A stretch of DNA of 64,000 nt from Microbacterium sp. zg-Y818 (GTDB taxonomy: Bacteria > Actinomycetota > Actinomycetes > Actinomycetales > Microbacteriaceae), in the NCBI RefSeq assembly GCF_030246905.1, contig NZ_CP126741.1, positions 2,666,001 to 2,730,000 of the forward strand. Direction: 5' to 3'. Below, one piece after another: positions 51,424 through 59,481 of this stretch. The notes beneath the pieces were generated by a model. That model saw nothing but the letters and a program-made list of their open reading frames with translations. It was not told the origin of the DNA and did no database searches. Every line of letters begins with the position of its first letter. Position 1 is the first letter of the stretch. The translations under genes and the position numbers were made by a program.

Positions 51424-53625
51424 GTGGACTACGGACATGACCTGCTCTTCGGCACTTTCCTCACCCCTGCCGCGGCGAACCCGCAGCACGTGGTGCAGCT
51501 GACCCAGCTGAGCGAGCAGCTCGGCTACGACCTGGCCACCTTCCAGGACCACCCCTACCAGCCGCGGTTCCTCGACACCTGGACCCTGATGTCGTACGCC
51601 GCCGCCGCGACCTCGACCATCCAGATCTCCCCCAACGTGGCGAACCTGCCGCTGCGGCCGGCGCCGGTGCTGGCGCGCGCCGCGGCATCGCTCGACCTGC
51701 TCTCCGGCGGCCGGTTCAATCTGGGCCTGGGAGCGGGGGCGTTCTGGGACGCGATCGAGGCGATGGGGGTGCCACGGCTCACGCCCGGCGAGTCCGTCGA
51801 AGCCCTGAGCGAGGCGATCGATCTCATCCGGGAGCTCTGGGCGGTCGGCGAGCGCGGGGCGGTGCACGGCGGCGAGCACTATCCCGTGCACGGCGCCAAG
51901 CGGGGCCCCGCGCCCGCCCACGAGGTGCCCATCTGGCTGGGCGCCTACAAGCCCCGCATGCTGCGCCTCACCGGCCGCAAGGCCGACGGCTGGCTGCCGT
52001 CGCTGTCGTACATGCAGCCCGGCGACCTCGCCGCCGGCAACGCGCGCATCGACGACGCGGCCGCCGACGCCGGGCGTCACCCGGGCGAGGTGCGGCGGCT
52101 GCTGAACATCTCCGGCCGCGAGAGCGCCGACCAGCTCATCGAGTTCGCCCTGCAGGAGGGCATGTCGTCGTTCATCGTCAGCAGCGACGACCCCGCATTC
52201 CTGGAACGGTTCGCGTCGGAGACGATCCCCGTCGTGCGGGAGGCGGTCGCCGCCGAACGTGCCCGCACGGGCAGCGCCGCGCCGGGCCGCAGCGCCCGCG
52301 CGATCGCGCAGCGCCGGGAGGGCATCGCCTACGACGACCTGCCGGCATCTCTGCGTGAGACGGCGATCGAACCCGGCGACTTCGCGTACCGCACGGTCCG
52401 CTCCACCTATATGCGCGGCGGCTCGCCCGGCATCGTGCTGCGGCCCCGTGACGTCAGAGAGGTGGCGGATGCCGTCGCATTCGCCCGCCGGCATCGGCAC
52501 GTCCCCTTCGGCATCCGCAGCGGCGGGCACGGCGTCAGCGGCCGCAGCACCAACGACGGCGGCATCGTCGTGGACCTCGGGGCGCTGTCGCAGATCGAAG
52601 TGCTCGACCCCGAGACCCGCCGGGTGCGGATCGGCCCGGGAGCGCGGTGGATGCAGGTCGCCCGCGCGCTCGAACCGCACGGGTGGGCCATCTCCAGCGG
52701 CGACTACGGCGGCGTCGGCGTTGGCGGACTCGCCACGGCGGGCGGCATCGGCTTCCTCGCCCGCGAGCACGGTCTGACGATCGACCGCATGGTGGCGGCC
52801 GACGTGCTGCTCGCCGACGGCACGGTGGTGCGCGCCAGCGCGGACGAGAACCCCGACCTGTTCTGGGCCGTGCGTGGCGCCGGGGCCAACGTCGGCATCG
52901 TCGTCGCGTTCGAGTTCGAGGCATCCCCCGTCGGCGACCTCGGCTGGGTGCAGCTCGCGTTCGATGCGACCGACACGGCCGGCTTCGTCCGCGGGTTCGG
53001 CGCGACGATGCAGGCGGCGCCGCGCGACGTCACGCTGTTCGCGATCCTGGCCCCTGCCCGGGCCGGGCAGCCTCCCATCGCGCAGGTTTACGGCGTGGTG
53101 GACAACCCGGATCCGGACACGATCATCGAGCGGCTGCAGCCCTTCGCGCAGATCGCCCCGCTGGTGGGGCAATCCGTGCAGCTGTCGACCTACGCCGCAG
53201 TCATGGCCAATGCGGCCGACACCGCGCACGACGGGCAGGGCGAACCCAGGTTCCGCTCCGGTCTGCTGCGCGACCTCGATGAGTCCGCCGACGCCATCGC
53301 GGCCCTCGTGGCCTCGGGGTCGAGCCCGTGGTTCCAGATCCGCTCCGTCGGCGGCGCGGTGGCCGACGTCCCCGCCGATGCGACCGCGTACGCGCACCGT
53401 GACGCGGCCTTCTCGGTCACCGCGATCGGCCGCGGCCCCGTCTTCGATCAGCTCTGGGACGCCGTCGCGACGCACTTCGACGGGCTGTACCTCAGTTTCG
53501 AGTCGCGCACCGACCCCGCGCTGATCGGCGAGGCGTTCCCGCCCGCCACCCTCGCGCGGCTACGGGACATCAAGCGCCGCTACGACCCGGAGGGCCTCTT
53601 CCGCGACAACTTCCCCGTCGCCTGA
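51424..53625 (+). CDS. Fused luciferase-like monooxygenase and FAD-binding oxidoreductase
   Basis: The 733-residue protein is two enzymes in one chain. Residues 1-~285 are a luciferase-like (LLM, F420/FMN) monooxygenase: DLATFQDHPYQPRFLDTWTLMSYAAAAT, NLPLRPAPVLARAAASLDLLSGGRF, PIWLGAYKPRMLRLTGRKADGWLPSL. Residues ~310-733 are a PCMH-fold FAD enzyme of the berberine-bridge group (RSGGHGVSG with the likely FAD-linking His369, and the final RYDPEGLFRDNFPV motif). The second Cys link seen in bicovalent enzymes is not apparent. A GTG start fits homologues. Probably an oxidase/monooxygenase of one pathway. Confidence 0.9.
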   Translation: MDYGHDLLFGTFLTPAAANPQHVVQLTQLSEQLGYDLATFQDHPYQPRFLDTWTLMSYAAAATSTIQISPNVANLPLRPAPVLARAAASLDLLSGGRFNLGLGAGAFWDAIEAMGVPRLTPGESVEALSEAIDLIRELWAVGERGAVHGGEHYPVHGAKRGPAPAHEVPIWLGAYKPRMLRLTGRKADGWLPSLSYMQPGDLAAGNARIDDAAADAGRHPGEVRRLLNISGRESADQLIEFALQEGMSSFIVSSDDPAFLERFASETIPVVREAVAAERARTGSAAPGRSARAIAQRREGIAYDDLPASLRETAIEPGDFAYRTVRSTYMRGGSPGIVLRPRDVREVADAVAFARRHRHVPFGIRSGGHGVSGRSTNDGGIVVDLGALSQIEVLDPETRRVRIGPGARWMQVARALEPHGWAISSGDYGGVGVGGLATAGGIGFLAREHGLTIDRMVAADVLLADGTVVRASADENPDLFWAVRGAGANVGIVVAFEFEASPVGDLGWVQLAFDATDTAGFVRGFGATMQAAPRDVTLFAILAPARAGQPPIAQVYGVVDNPDPDTIIERLQPFAQIAPLVGQSVQLSTYAAVMANAADTAHDGQGEPRFRSGLLRDLDESADAIAALVASGSSPWFQIRSVGGAVADVPADATAYAHRDAAFSVTAIGRGPVFDQLWDAVATHFDGLYLSFESRTDPALIGEAFPPATLARLRDIKRRYDPEGLFRDNFPVA

Positions 53626-53646
53626 CGCGTCCGCGTCCGCCCCGGG

Positions 53647-53713
53647 GCTGCTCGGGTGTCACGAATGGCGGGTGCCGCCACGCGAGACGGTGCGAACGCG
53701 ACACTCGAGCAGC
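53647..53713. repeat. Palindromic repeat element A (cruciform-like)
   Basis: GCTGCTCGGGTGTC pairs with GACACTCGAGCAGC at 13 of 14 positions, with a 39-base loop that contains a small GGCGG/CCGCC hairpin and, after the left arm, ACGAAT. Lies between the convergent fusion gene and AhpD-like gene. Its organisation matches element B at 48094. Confidence 0.65.
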
Positions 53714-53729
53714 TCGCGAGCGCGGGGGC

Positions 53730-54323
53730 TCAGGCGGGGGCGACGGGGTCGCCGAGCGACAGCATCAGCCGGTTCGCCCAGTTGAAGAACGCGGCGCCGT
53801 GCACGACGTCGGCGATCGCGAGGTCATCCAGGCCCGCCTCCCGCAGCCGTTGCACGTGGTCCACCGTCAGCGCCGAGGGGGTGCGGGTCAGCGCGACCGC
53901 CGCGGCGACGATCGCGTTCCACCGCTCGCCGAGGTCGGCATCGACCCCCTCGTCGAGCAGGCGCTGCACGTCGTCGGGGTTGCCGGAGTGGTGCGCGGCG
54001 AACCGGGAGTGCACCGACGCGCAGAAGACGCAGCCGTTGAGGCGGGATGCCGCCGTGGCGGCGAGCTCCCGCTCGGCGCGGGGCAGCCCACCGTCGGTGT
54101 TGTAGAAGATGTCCTTGTCGACGCGGGTGCGGGCGCCCAGGATCTCCGGGTCGCGCACCAGCAGGCGGAAGTAGTCGCTCGACGCACGTCCCCGGTCGAC
54201 GAGGCCGGCGTGGTCCCGCTCGTCAAGGTCGGCGATGGGCTTCGGCTCGAGGTGCGGGGTCCAGCCGACGTGGTCGCGCGTGAACCGTTCGGGGACGGTG
54301 GCGGTGGGCGTGTCGATGGTCAT
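53730..54323 (-). CDS. AhpD-like alkylhydroperoxidase domain protein (Avi_7169-like)
   Basis: The 197-residue protein has the AhpD/carboxymuconolactone fold with the redox pair CxxC and following His in LNGCVFCASVH (Cys98, Cys101, His105). Overall similarity is to the peroxidase-like proteins found next to KPN_01858-type LLM monooxygenases and ABC transporters, a conserved gene neighbourhood with no known substrate. It is the seventh and last gene of the operon; its start overlaps the preceding stop. Confidence 0.86.
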   Translation of the reverse strand: MTIDTPTATVPERFTRDHVGWTPHLEPKPIADLDERDHAGLVDRGRASSDYFRLLVRDPEILGARTRVDKDIFYNTDGGLPRAERELAATAASRLNGCVFCASVHSRFAAHHSGNPDDVQRLLDEGVDADLGERWNAIVAAAVALTRTPSALTVDHVQRLREAGLDDLAIADVVHGAAFFNWANRLMLSLGDPVAPA

Positions 54324-54922
54324 GCTGCGGCCTCCTCGGCGATGGTGCGCAGGCCGATCACGACCCGCTGCTGGAACGACAGGAACGCCACCAGCTGCGA
54401 CAGGGTGACGACGGCGTCGACCGACCACCCGGCATCCGTCAGCGCGGCGAGCGCGGCGGCGTCCGCCTCGCGCGGGCGCACCACCAGGAGGTGGGTGTGC
54501 TCGAGGGCGGCGGCGAGCCGTTCGCCGACCGCCGCGCGCAGCTCGGCGGGTGCCTGCCAGCGCAGGCCCTCGGTGCTCTCGGCCTGCAGGCCGGGTTCGC
54601 GGTACCGGCCGAAGGGCCCGGGCGCGGCGGCTCCTGCGGCGGCGTCGATCACGGCGGCGGCGCGCTCGGGGTCGGTCTCGGTCGCGTGGGCCCGGTAGAA
54701 CGCGGCGGTGGCGTCGTCGCCCGTGAGACGGGTGGCGAACGCGGCGATCAGCAGGCGGTCCGCGAGCGACACCTCGGTGTCGCCCCGCGGGGCGAACAGC
54801 GCGGCGAAGCTCTCCTGGGCCTGGTCCCGGGTGACGGGACGCTGCCGGCGCAGCGCGTCGAGCGCGGAGCCAGGCGTGACGACGGCGAGCTCGTCGATGA
54901 CATCGGGCGGGAAGGCGGTCAT
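54320..54922 (-). CDS. CMD-fold protein lacking CxxC (Avi_7170-like)
   Basis: The 200-residue protein has a carboxymuconolactone-decarboxylase-like fold. It keeps the ALDALRRQRPVTRDQAQESFAALF and SLADRLLIAAFATRLTG regions but has no CxxC motif, so it is probably structural or a partner of the AhpD-like protein encoded next to it. ATGA overlaps on both sides show coupled translation. Confidence 0.84.
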   Translation of the reverse strand: MTAFPPDVIDELAVVTPGSALDALRRQRPVTRDQAQESFAALFAPRGDTEVSLADRLLIAAFATRLTGDDATAAFYRAHATETDPERAAAVIDAAAGAAAPGPFGRYREPGLQAESTEGLRWQAPAELRAAVGERLAAALEHTHLLVVRPREADAAALAALTDAGWSVDAVVTLSQLVAFLSFQQRVVIGLRTIAEEAAA

Positions 54923-55959
54923 ACGGTGCTCCATTCGTGAGCGGCAGAGGCGGAGGCGGGGACGGATGCCGGGGTCGTCCAGCCCAGCACGGGCGCGACC
55001 TCGGTGGCGAACAGCTCGATCGAGCGCAGCACCAGCTCGTGCGGCGCGTCGACGGAGTGCACTTGGAAGGCGACCTCGTCGGCACGGGCGAGCACCGGGT
55101 CGGCGGCGAGCGATGCGGCGACGTCGTCGGGCCTGCCCACGTGGGTGTCGGTCGCGCGGATGAGTCCGGGAAGGTCGTCGGGCAGGGCGTGGCCCGCCCG
55201 GCGCAGGCCCACCGCGGCCCGCCTGAGCCCGATCTCGGCCAGACGCAGCGCCTCGTCGCGGTCGTCGGCGACGAAGACGGTGCGCGACGCCGTGATCCGC
55301 GGGGTCGCCCCCGCCGGCAGAGCCTCGAGGTACGCATCGACGATGGGCTGCTGCAGGTCGGCCAGCGACGCATCCGGGCGGGCCTCGGGGCGCGGCTGCG
55401 TGCGCGAGAGCAGCAGACCGTCGCCGGCGACGCCCGCCCGGGTGCCGCCGGGGGCAGAGAAGGTCGCCTGCCAGAGCCGGTCGCGCAGCGTGCCGGCAGA
55501 CGGGTACAGTCGCGCACCGCCGCCCAGGTCGCCCCCGGCGAGCGCGGCGTGGAGAACGCCGAGCTTGCGCTCGTACTGCGGGGTCTTCTCGGCCGGGTCG
55601 ATACCGAACGGCACGAACGACGAGGGCGCTCCGCCGCTGCCGAGTCCGAGGTCCACGCGGCCGTCCGAGAGCAGGTCGGCGACCACGGCGTCCTCGGCCA
55701 CCCGCACCGGGTCCTCCAGGGTGAGGGTGACCACGCCGGTTCCGAGACGGATGCCGGTGGTGCGCGCGGCCGCGGCGGCGAGGAAGACGAACGGCGACGG
55801 CAGCCCGCCCTCCTCGGCGCGGAAGTGGTGCTGCGCGACCCAGGCGCGGCCGATGCCGAACCGCTCCGCATGCTGGATCTGCTCCAGCGCGAGGCGGAAC
55901 CGCTCGGCGGGCGGCGCGTCGTCGAGCAGTCGGGTGAACAGGGCCAGTCGCTGGGTCAT
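54919..55959 (-). CDS. Luciferase-like flavin monooxygenase (KPN_01858-like)
   Basis: The 346-residue TIM-barrel flavin monooxygenase has ALFTRLLDDAPPAERFRLALEQIQHAERFGIGRAWVAQHHF, the flavin-phosphate region VRVAEDAVVADLLSDGRVDLGLGSG and QPIVDAYLEALPAG. It belongs to the group found with a dedicated peptide-type ABC transporter and two CMD/AhpD-like proteins. Reduced FMN could come from the MsuE-like reductase at 49 kb. Confidence 0.9.
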   Translation of the reverse strand: MTQRLALFTRLLDDAPPAERFRLALEQIQHAERFGIGRAWVAQHHFRAEEGGLPSPFVFLAAAAARTTGIRLGTGVVTLTLEDPVRVAEDAVVADLLSDGRVDLGLGSGGAPSSFVPFGIDPAEKTPQYERKLGVLHAALAGGDLGGGARLYPSAGTLRDRLWQATFSAPGGTRAGVAGDGLLLSRTQPRPEARPDASLADLQQPIVDAYLEALPAGATPRITASRTVFVADDRDEALRLAEIGLRRAAVGLRRAGHALPDDLPGLIRATDTHVGRPDDVAASLAADPVLARADEVAFQVHSVDAPHELVLRSIELFATEVAPVLGWTTPASVPASASAAHEWSTV

Positions 55960-57623
55960 GCGGGTACTCCTTCTGTGGGCACGGCCGCCGGTGGCGGCGC
56001 AGGGTGCCGGGTGCCGCCGGGGATGGCGGCCAGCAGCCGTGCGGTGTCTTCGGTCTGCGGATCGGTGAAGATCCGCTCGGTGGTGCCGCTCTCCACGATC
56101 CGGCCGGCACGCAGCACCGAGACGGTGTCGCTGATGCGGCGGACGACGGCGAGGTCGTGCGAGATGAAGAGATAGGTGACGCCGAGGCCCTGTTGCAGTT
56201 CTTCGAGAAGCCGCAGGATCTGCGCCTGCACGGTGACATCCAGCGCCGACACCGCTTCGTCGAGCACGACGACCCGCGGTTCCAGCACGAGGGCGCGGGC
56301 GATCGCGACGCGCTGTCGCTGTCCACCCGACAGCTCGCGTGGGCGTCGGGCGGCCACGTCGGCCGGCAGTGCCACGCGCTCGAGCATCTCGGCGACGCGG
56401 CGCTGCCGCTCGCTGCGATCGCCCAGGCGGTAGTTGACCAGCGGCTCGGCGACGATCGCCCCGACGCTCTGCCGCGGGTCGAGCGACGCGAAGGGGTTCT
56501 GGTAGACCATCTGCACGTCGCGGCGGAACGCCGCGGCATCCGCCCGGCGCAGCCGTGCCACCTCGTGACCGGCGACGACGGCGCTGCCGGCGGTGGGCCG
56601 CTGGAAGCCCATGACGATGCGGGCGAGGGTGGTCTTGCCCGACCCTGACTCCCCCACGATCGCGTGGGTGGTGCCCGGCGCCACGGTGAACGACACGTCG
56701 TCGACGGCCCGCAGCGGGTCACGCCGCCGCCCGCGCGGGAAGTGCTGCGACAGCCCAGTGACGGTGATCGCCGGCGATTCGGCCGCTGCGCCCGCAGCCA
56801 GTGCCACCCGCTGCCGCGGCGACCGAACGGCTGTGTCGAACGACGGAGCGTCGGCCAGCAGGCGACGGGTGTACGCGCTCTGCGGGTCCTGCAGCACGCG
56901 GGCGGTGTCCCCGGCCTCCTGCAGGCGGCCTCCCTGCAGCACCGCGATGCGGTGCGACCGGTCGGCCGCGACGGCGAGGTCGTGGGTGACCATGAGCACC
57001 GCGGTGCCGTGCTCGCGGCGGAGGTCATCGATGAGGTCGAGGATCGTCTTCTGCACCGTCACGTCCAGGGCGCTGGTGGCTTCGTCGGCGATGAGCAGCG
57101 CCGGTTGCAGGGCGATGGCCGCGGCGATGAGGGCTCGCTGCTTCATCCCGCCCGACAGTTCATGGGGGTACTGCCGCGCCCGCAGGTCGGGCTCGGGAAT
57201 GCCGACGCGATCGAGCAGCTCCACCACCCGGCGGCGGCGGGCCGCCTCGTCCTTCCAGCGGTGCACGCGCAGCACCTCGGCGACACTGTCCCCGATGCGG
57301 GCGACCGGGTTGAGCGAACTGTGCGGGTCCTGCGGGATCCAGCCGATGCGCGTGCCGCGGACGGCGCGGAACTGCCGGTCGGTCCACCCGGTGACGTCGA
57401 GCTCGCCGAGGGTCACCCGACCGGCCGTGATGCGTCCGTTGGCGGCGAGCAGCCCCGTGGCCGCCTGCGCCAGCGTCGTCTTGCCCGAGCCGGACTCCCC
57501 GACGACGGCCAGCACCTCGCCCTGGCCGAGCGCGAGGTCCACTCCCCGCAGCGCGGTCACCGCGGTGCCGGCCACGTCGTAGGCGACGTCGAGTCCCGAC
57601 ACCTGCAGCACATCGCGGGCCAT
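55956..57623 (-). CDS. Peptide-type ABC transporter, fused double ATPase
   Basis: The 555-residue protein contains two complete ATPase domains, the equivalent of DppD and DppF in one chain. Walker A GESGSGKTTLAQ and GESGSGKTTLAR, signatures LSGGMKQR and LSGGQRQR, Walker B LLIADEATSALD and VVVLDEAVSALD (the usual Pro is Ala in both Walker B motifs). It energises the importer formed by the two permeases and binding protein upstream. Confidence 0.94.
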   Translation of the reverse strand: MARDVLQVSGLDVAYDVAGTAVTALRGVDLALGQGEVLAVVGESGSGKTTLAQAATGLLAANGRITAGRVTLGELDVTGWTDRQFRAVRGTRIGWIPQDPHSSLNPVARIGDSVAEVLRVHRWKDEAARRRRVVELLDRVGIPEPDLRARQYPHELSGGMKQRALIAAAIALQPALLIADEATSALDVTVQKTILDLIDDLRREHGTAVLMVTHDLAVAADRSHRIAVLQGGRLQEAGDTARVLQDPQSAYTRRLLADAPSFDTAVRSPRQRVALAAGAAAESPAITVTGLSQHFPRGRRRDPLRAVDDVSFTVAPGTTHAIVGESGSGKTTLARIVMGFQRPTAGSAVVAGHEVARLRRADAAAFRRDVQMVYQNPFASLDPRQSVGAIVAEPLVNYRLGDRSERQRRVAEMLERVALPADVAARRPRELSGGQRQRVAIARALVLEPRVVVLDEAVSALDVTVQAQILRLLEELQQGLGVTYLFISHDLAVVRRISDTVSVLRAGRIVESGTTERIFTDPQTEDTARLLAAIPGGTRHPAPPPAAVPTEGVPA

Positions 57624-58537
57624 CAGCGCCTCCCCCGCTCGGCCGCAGCCGCGCTCAGGCGGTTGGCGCTGAGGACGACCACCACCACGACGAGGCCGGG
57701 GAGGGTCGTCAGCCACCAGGCGGTGGCGATGTAGTCGCGCCCCTCGGCGATCATCAATCCCCACTCCGGAATGGGGGGCGGCGCCCCGTAGCCGAGGAAC
57801 CCCAGCGCCGAGATCGCCAGGATCGCCGCCCCGAAGTTCAGCGCCGCCAGGGCGAGCACCGGGGTGAGGGAGTTGGGCAGGATGTGCCGGCGCAGCACCG
57901 TCCAGAACCCGCCACCGCTGGCGTACGCGGCCTCGACGTAGTCGGTGCCGCGCACCCGCAGCACCTCGGAGCGACTGAGCCGCGCGAAGCTCGCGATCGA
58001 CCCGATCCCCACCGCGATGGCGGCCTGCACCGTGCCGAAGCCGAGGATGATGATGAAGCTGAGAGCCAGCAGCAGTCCCGGGATCGCCAGCAGCACGTCG
58101 ACCACCCGCATGAGCACGTCGTCGACGAACCCGCCCAGCGACCCGGCAACGACCCCGAGCAGGGTCCCCCCGACCAGCCCGACGGCGACGGCCACGAGCG
58201 CTCCCGACAGGGACTGCACCGCGCCGTGCACGACGCGGGCGAACATGTCGCGGCCAGTGGCATCCGTCCCGAAGGGATGCAGCGCACTGGGTGCCTGCAG
58301 CGCCGCTGCGGCATCCCCCGCGATCGGATCGAGGGGCGTGAACAGCCCTGGGGCGATGGCCCATGCCACGACGATCGCCAGCACGCCCCAGGCCAGCACG
58401 ACGCCGGGGCGGATGCGCCGCAGCCGCGCGCGTCGGCGGATGCCGCGCGACGTCGAGGCCGGGTCGTCGGGACGGGCGTGGACGGATGCCGCGTCGTCGA
58501 CGAGATCGCCGACTCCGGCGAGGGTCTGCGTGCTCAT
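57623..58537 (-). CDS. Peptide-type ABC transporter permease (DppC-like)
   Basis: The 304-residue permease has about six hydrophobic segments, the OppC_N-like start and the EAA loop GTDYVEAAYASGGGFWTVLRRHILPNSLTPVLAL. TDATGRDMFARVVHGAVQSL and GAPPPIPEWGLMIAEGRDYI are DppC signatures. Stop and start overlap its neighbours by 1 and 4 bases. Confidence 0.94.
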   Translation of the reverse strand: MSTQTLAGVGDLVDDAASVHARPDDPASTSRGIRRRARLRRIRPGVVLAWGVLAIVVAWAIAPGLFTPLDPIAGDAAAALQAPSALHPFGTDATGRDMFARVVHGAVQSLSGALVAVAVGLVGGTLLGVVAGSLGGFVDDVLMRVVDVLLAIPGLLLALSFIIILGFGTVQAAIAVGIGSIASFARLSRSEVLRVRGTDYVEAAYASGGGFWTVLRRHILPNSLTPVLALAALNFGAAILAISALGFLGYGAPPPIPEWGLMIAEGRDYIATAWWLTTLPGLVVVVVVLSANRLSAAAAERGRR

Positions 58538-59481
58538 GCGGGGACTCCTTCTCGGGCGCGCGCGGCCAGCCGCGGGTCCAGCACCGGGTACAGCAGGTCG
58601 ACGACGAGGTTCACCACGACGAAGGACGCTGCCGCCAGCACCACCACCGCCAAGAGCACGGGGATGTCCTGCTGGCCCACCGCCTGCTCCGTGATGCGGC
58701 CGATGCCGGGGCGGCCGAAGACCGTCTCGGTCAGCACCGCGCCACCGATGAGGTCGCCCAGCAGCAGGCCCGCCATCGTGAGGGTCGGCAGGATCGCGTT
58801 CTTGGCGACGTTGCGCCCGAGGATCCACGCGGGCGTCGCGCCGCGGGCGCGCACCACGGCGACGAACGGCTGCGCCGCCACGTCGTCGATGCTGCGCACC
58901 AGGATCTGCGCGAGTGGGGCCGACAGCGGCACGGCGAGGGTGATCACGGGGAGGATGAGTCCTTCGACCGGGCCGGGCGCGATGACCGACACCCACCCGA
59001 GCTGGAAGCTCACCACCTGCACGAGCATGATGCCGAGCCAGAACGTGGGGATGGAGACGACCAGCGGCGGCACCGACCGCAGCAGGTCGCGCAGCCACCG
59101 CAGGCGCGGCAGGCTCGAGCCGAAGGCGATCGCCGCCGCCAGCAGCACCGCCGCGACCAGAGCGATGCCGCCGAGGGCCAGGGTGTGCGGCAGTGCCTCG
59201 GCCAGCAGTTGCCGCACCGGGGTGCCGGTCTGCAGCGAGTAGCCGAAGTCGCCCGCCGCGAACCCGAGCAGGGTGTGCACATACTGCACCGGCAGCGGGG
59301 TGTCGACGCCGAAGCGCTCGCGCACCTCGGCGATCTGCTGCGGCGACAGGCCGAGCTCGGGGTTTTCGTACTTGATCATGAGCGCGTCGCCGGGGAGCGC
59401 CTGCAGAAGCAGGAACGCCCCGGTGAACGCGGCCAGCAGCACGATGGCCGCCTGGCCGGCACGGCGGGCGAGGTAGCGCAT
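58534..59481 (-). CDS. Peptide-type ABC transporter permease (DppB-like)
   Basis: The 315-residue permease has six hydrophobic segments. ALPGDALMIKYENPELGLSPQQIAEVRERFGVDTPLPVQYVHTL and the EAA loop VRARGATPAWILGRNVAKNAILPTLTMAGLLLGDLIGGAVLTETVFGRPGIGR are typical of DppB/OppB. Forms the channel with the DppC-like protein. Start follows the binding-protein stop by overlap. Confidence 0.94.
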   Translation of the reverse strand: MRYLARRAGQAAIVLLAAFTGAFLLLQALPGDALMIKYENPELGLSPQQIAEVRERFGVDTPLPVQYVHTLLGFAAGDFGYSLQTGTPVRQLLAEALPHTLALGGIALVAAVLLAAAIAFGSSLPRLRWLRDLLRSVPPLVVSIPTFWLGIMLVQVVSFQLGWVSVIAPGPVEGLILPVITLAVPLSAPLAQILVRSIDDVAAQPFVAVVRARGATPAWILGRNVAKNAILPTLTMAGLLLGDLIGGAVLTETVFGRPGIGRITEQAVGQQDIPVLLAVVVLAAASFVVVNLVVDLLYPVLDPRLAARAREGVPA

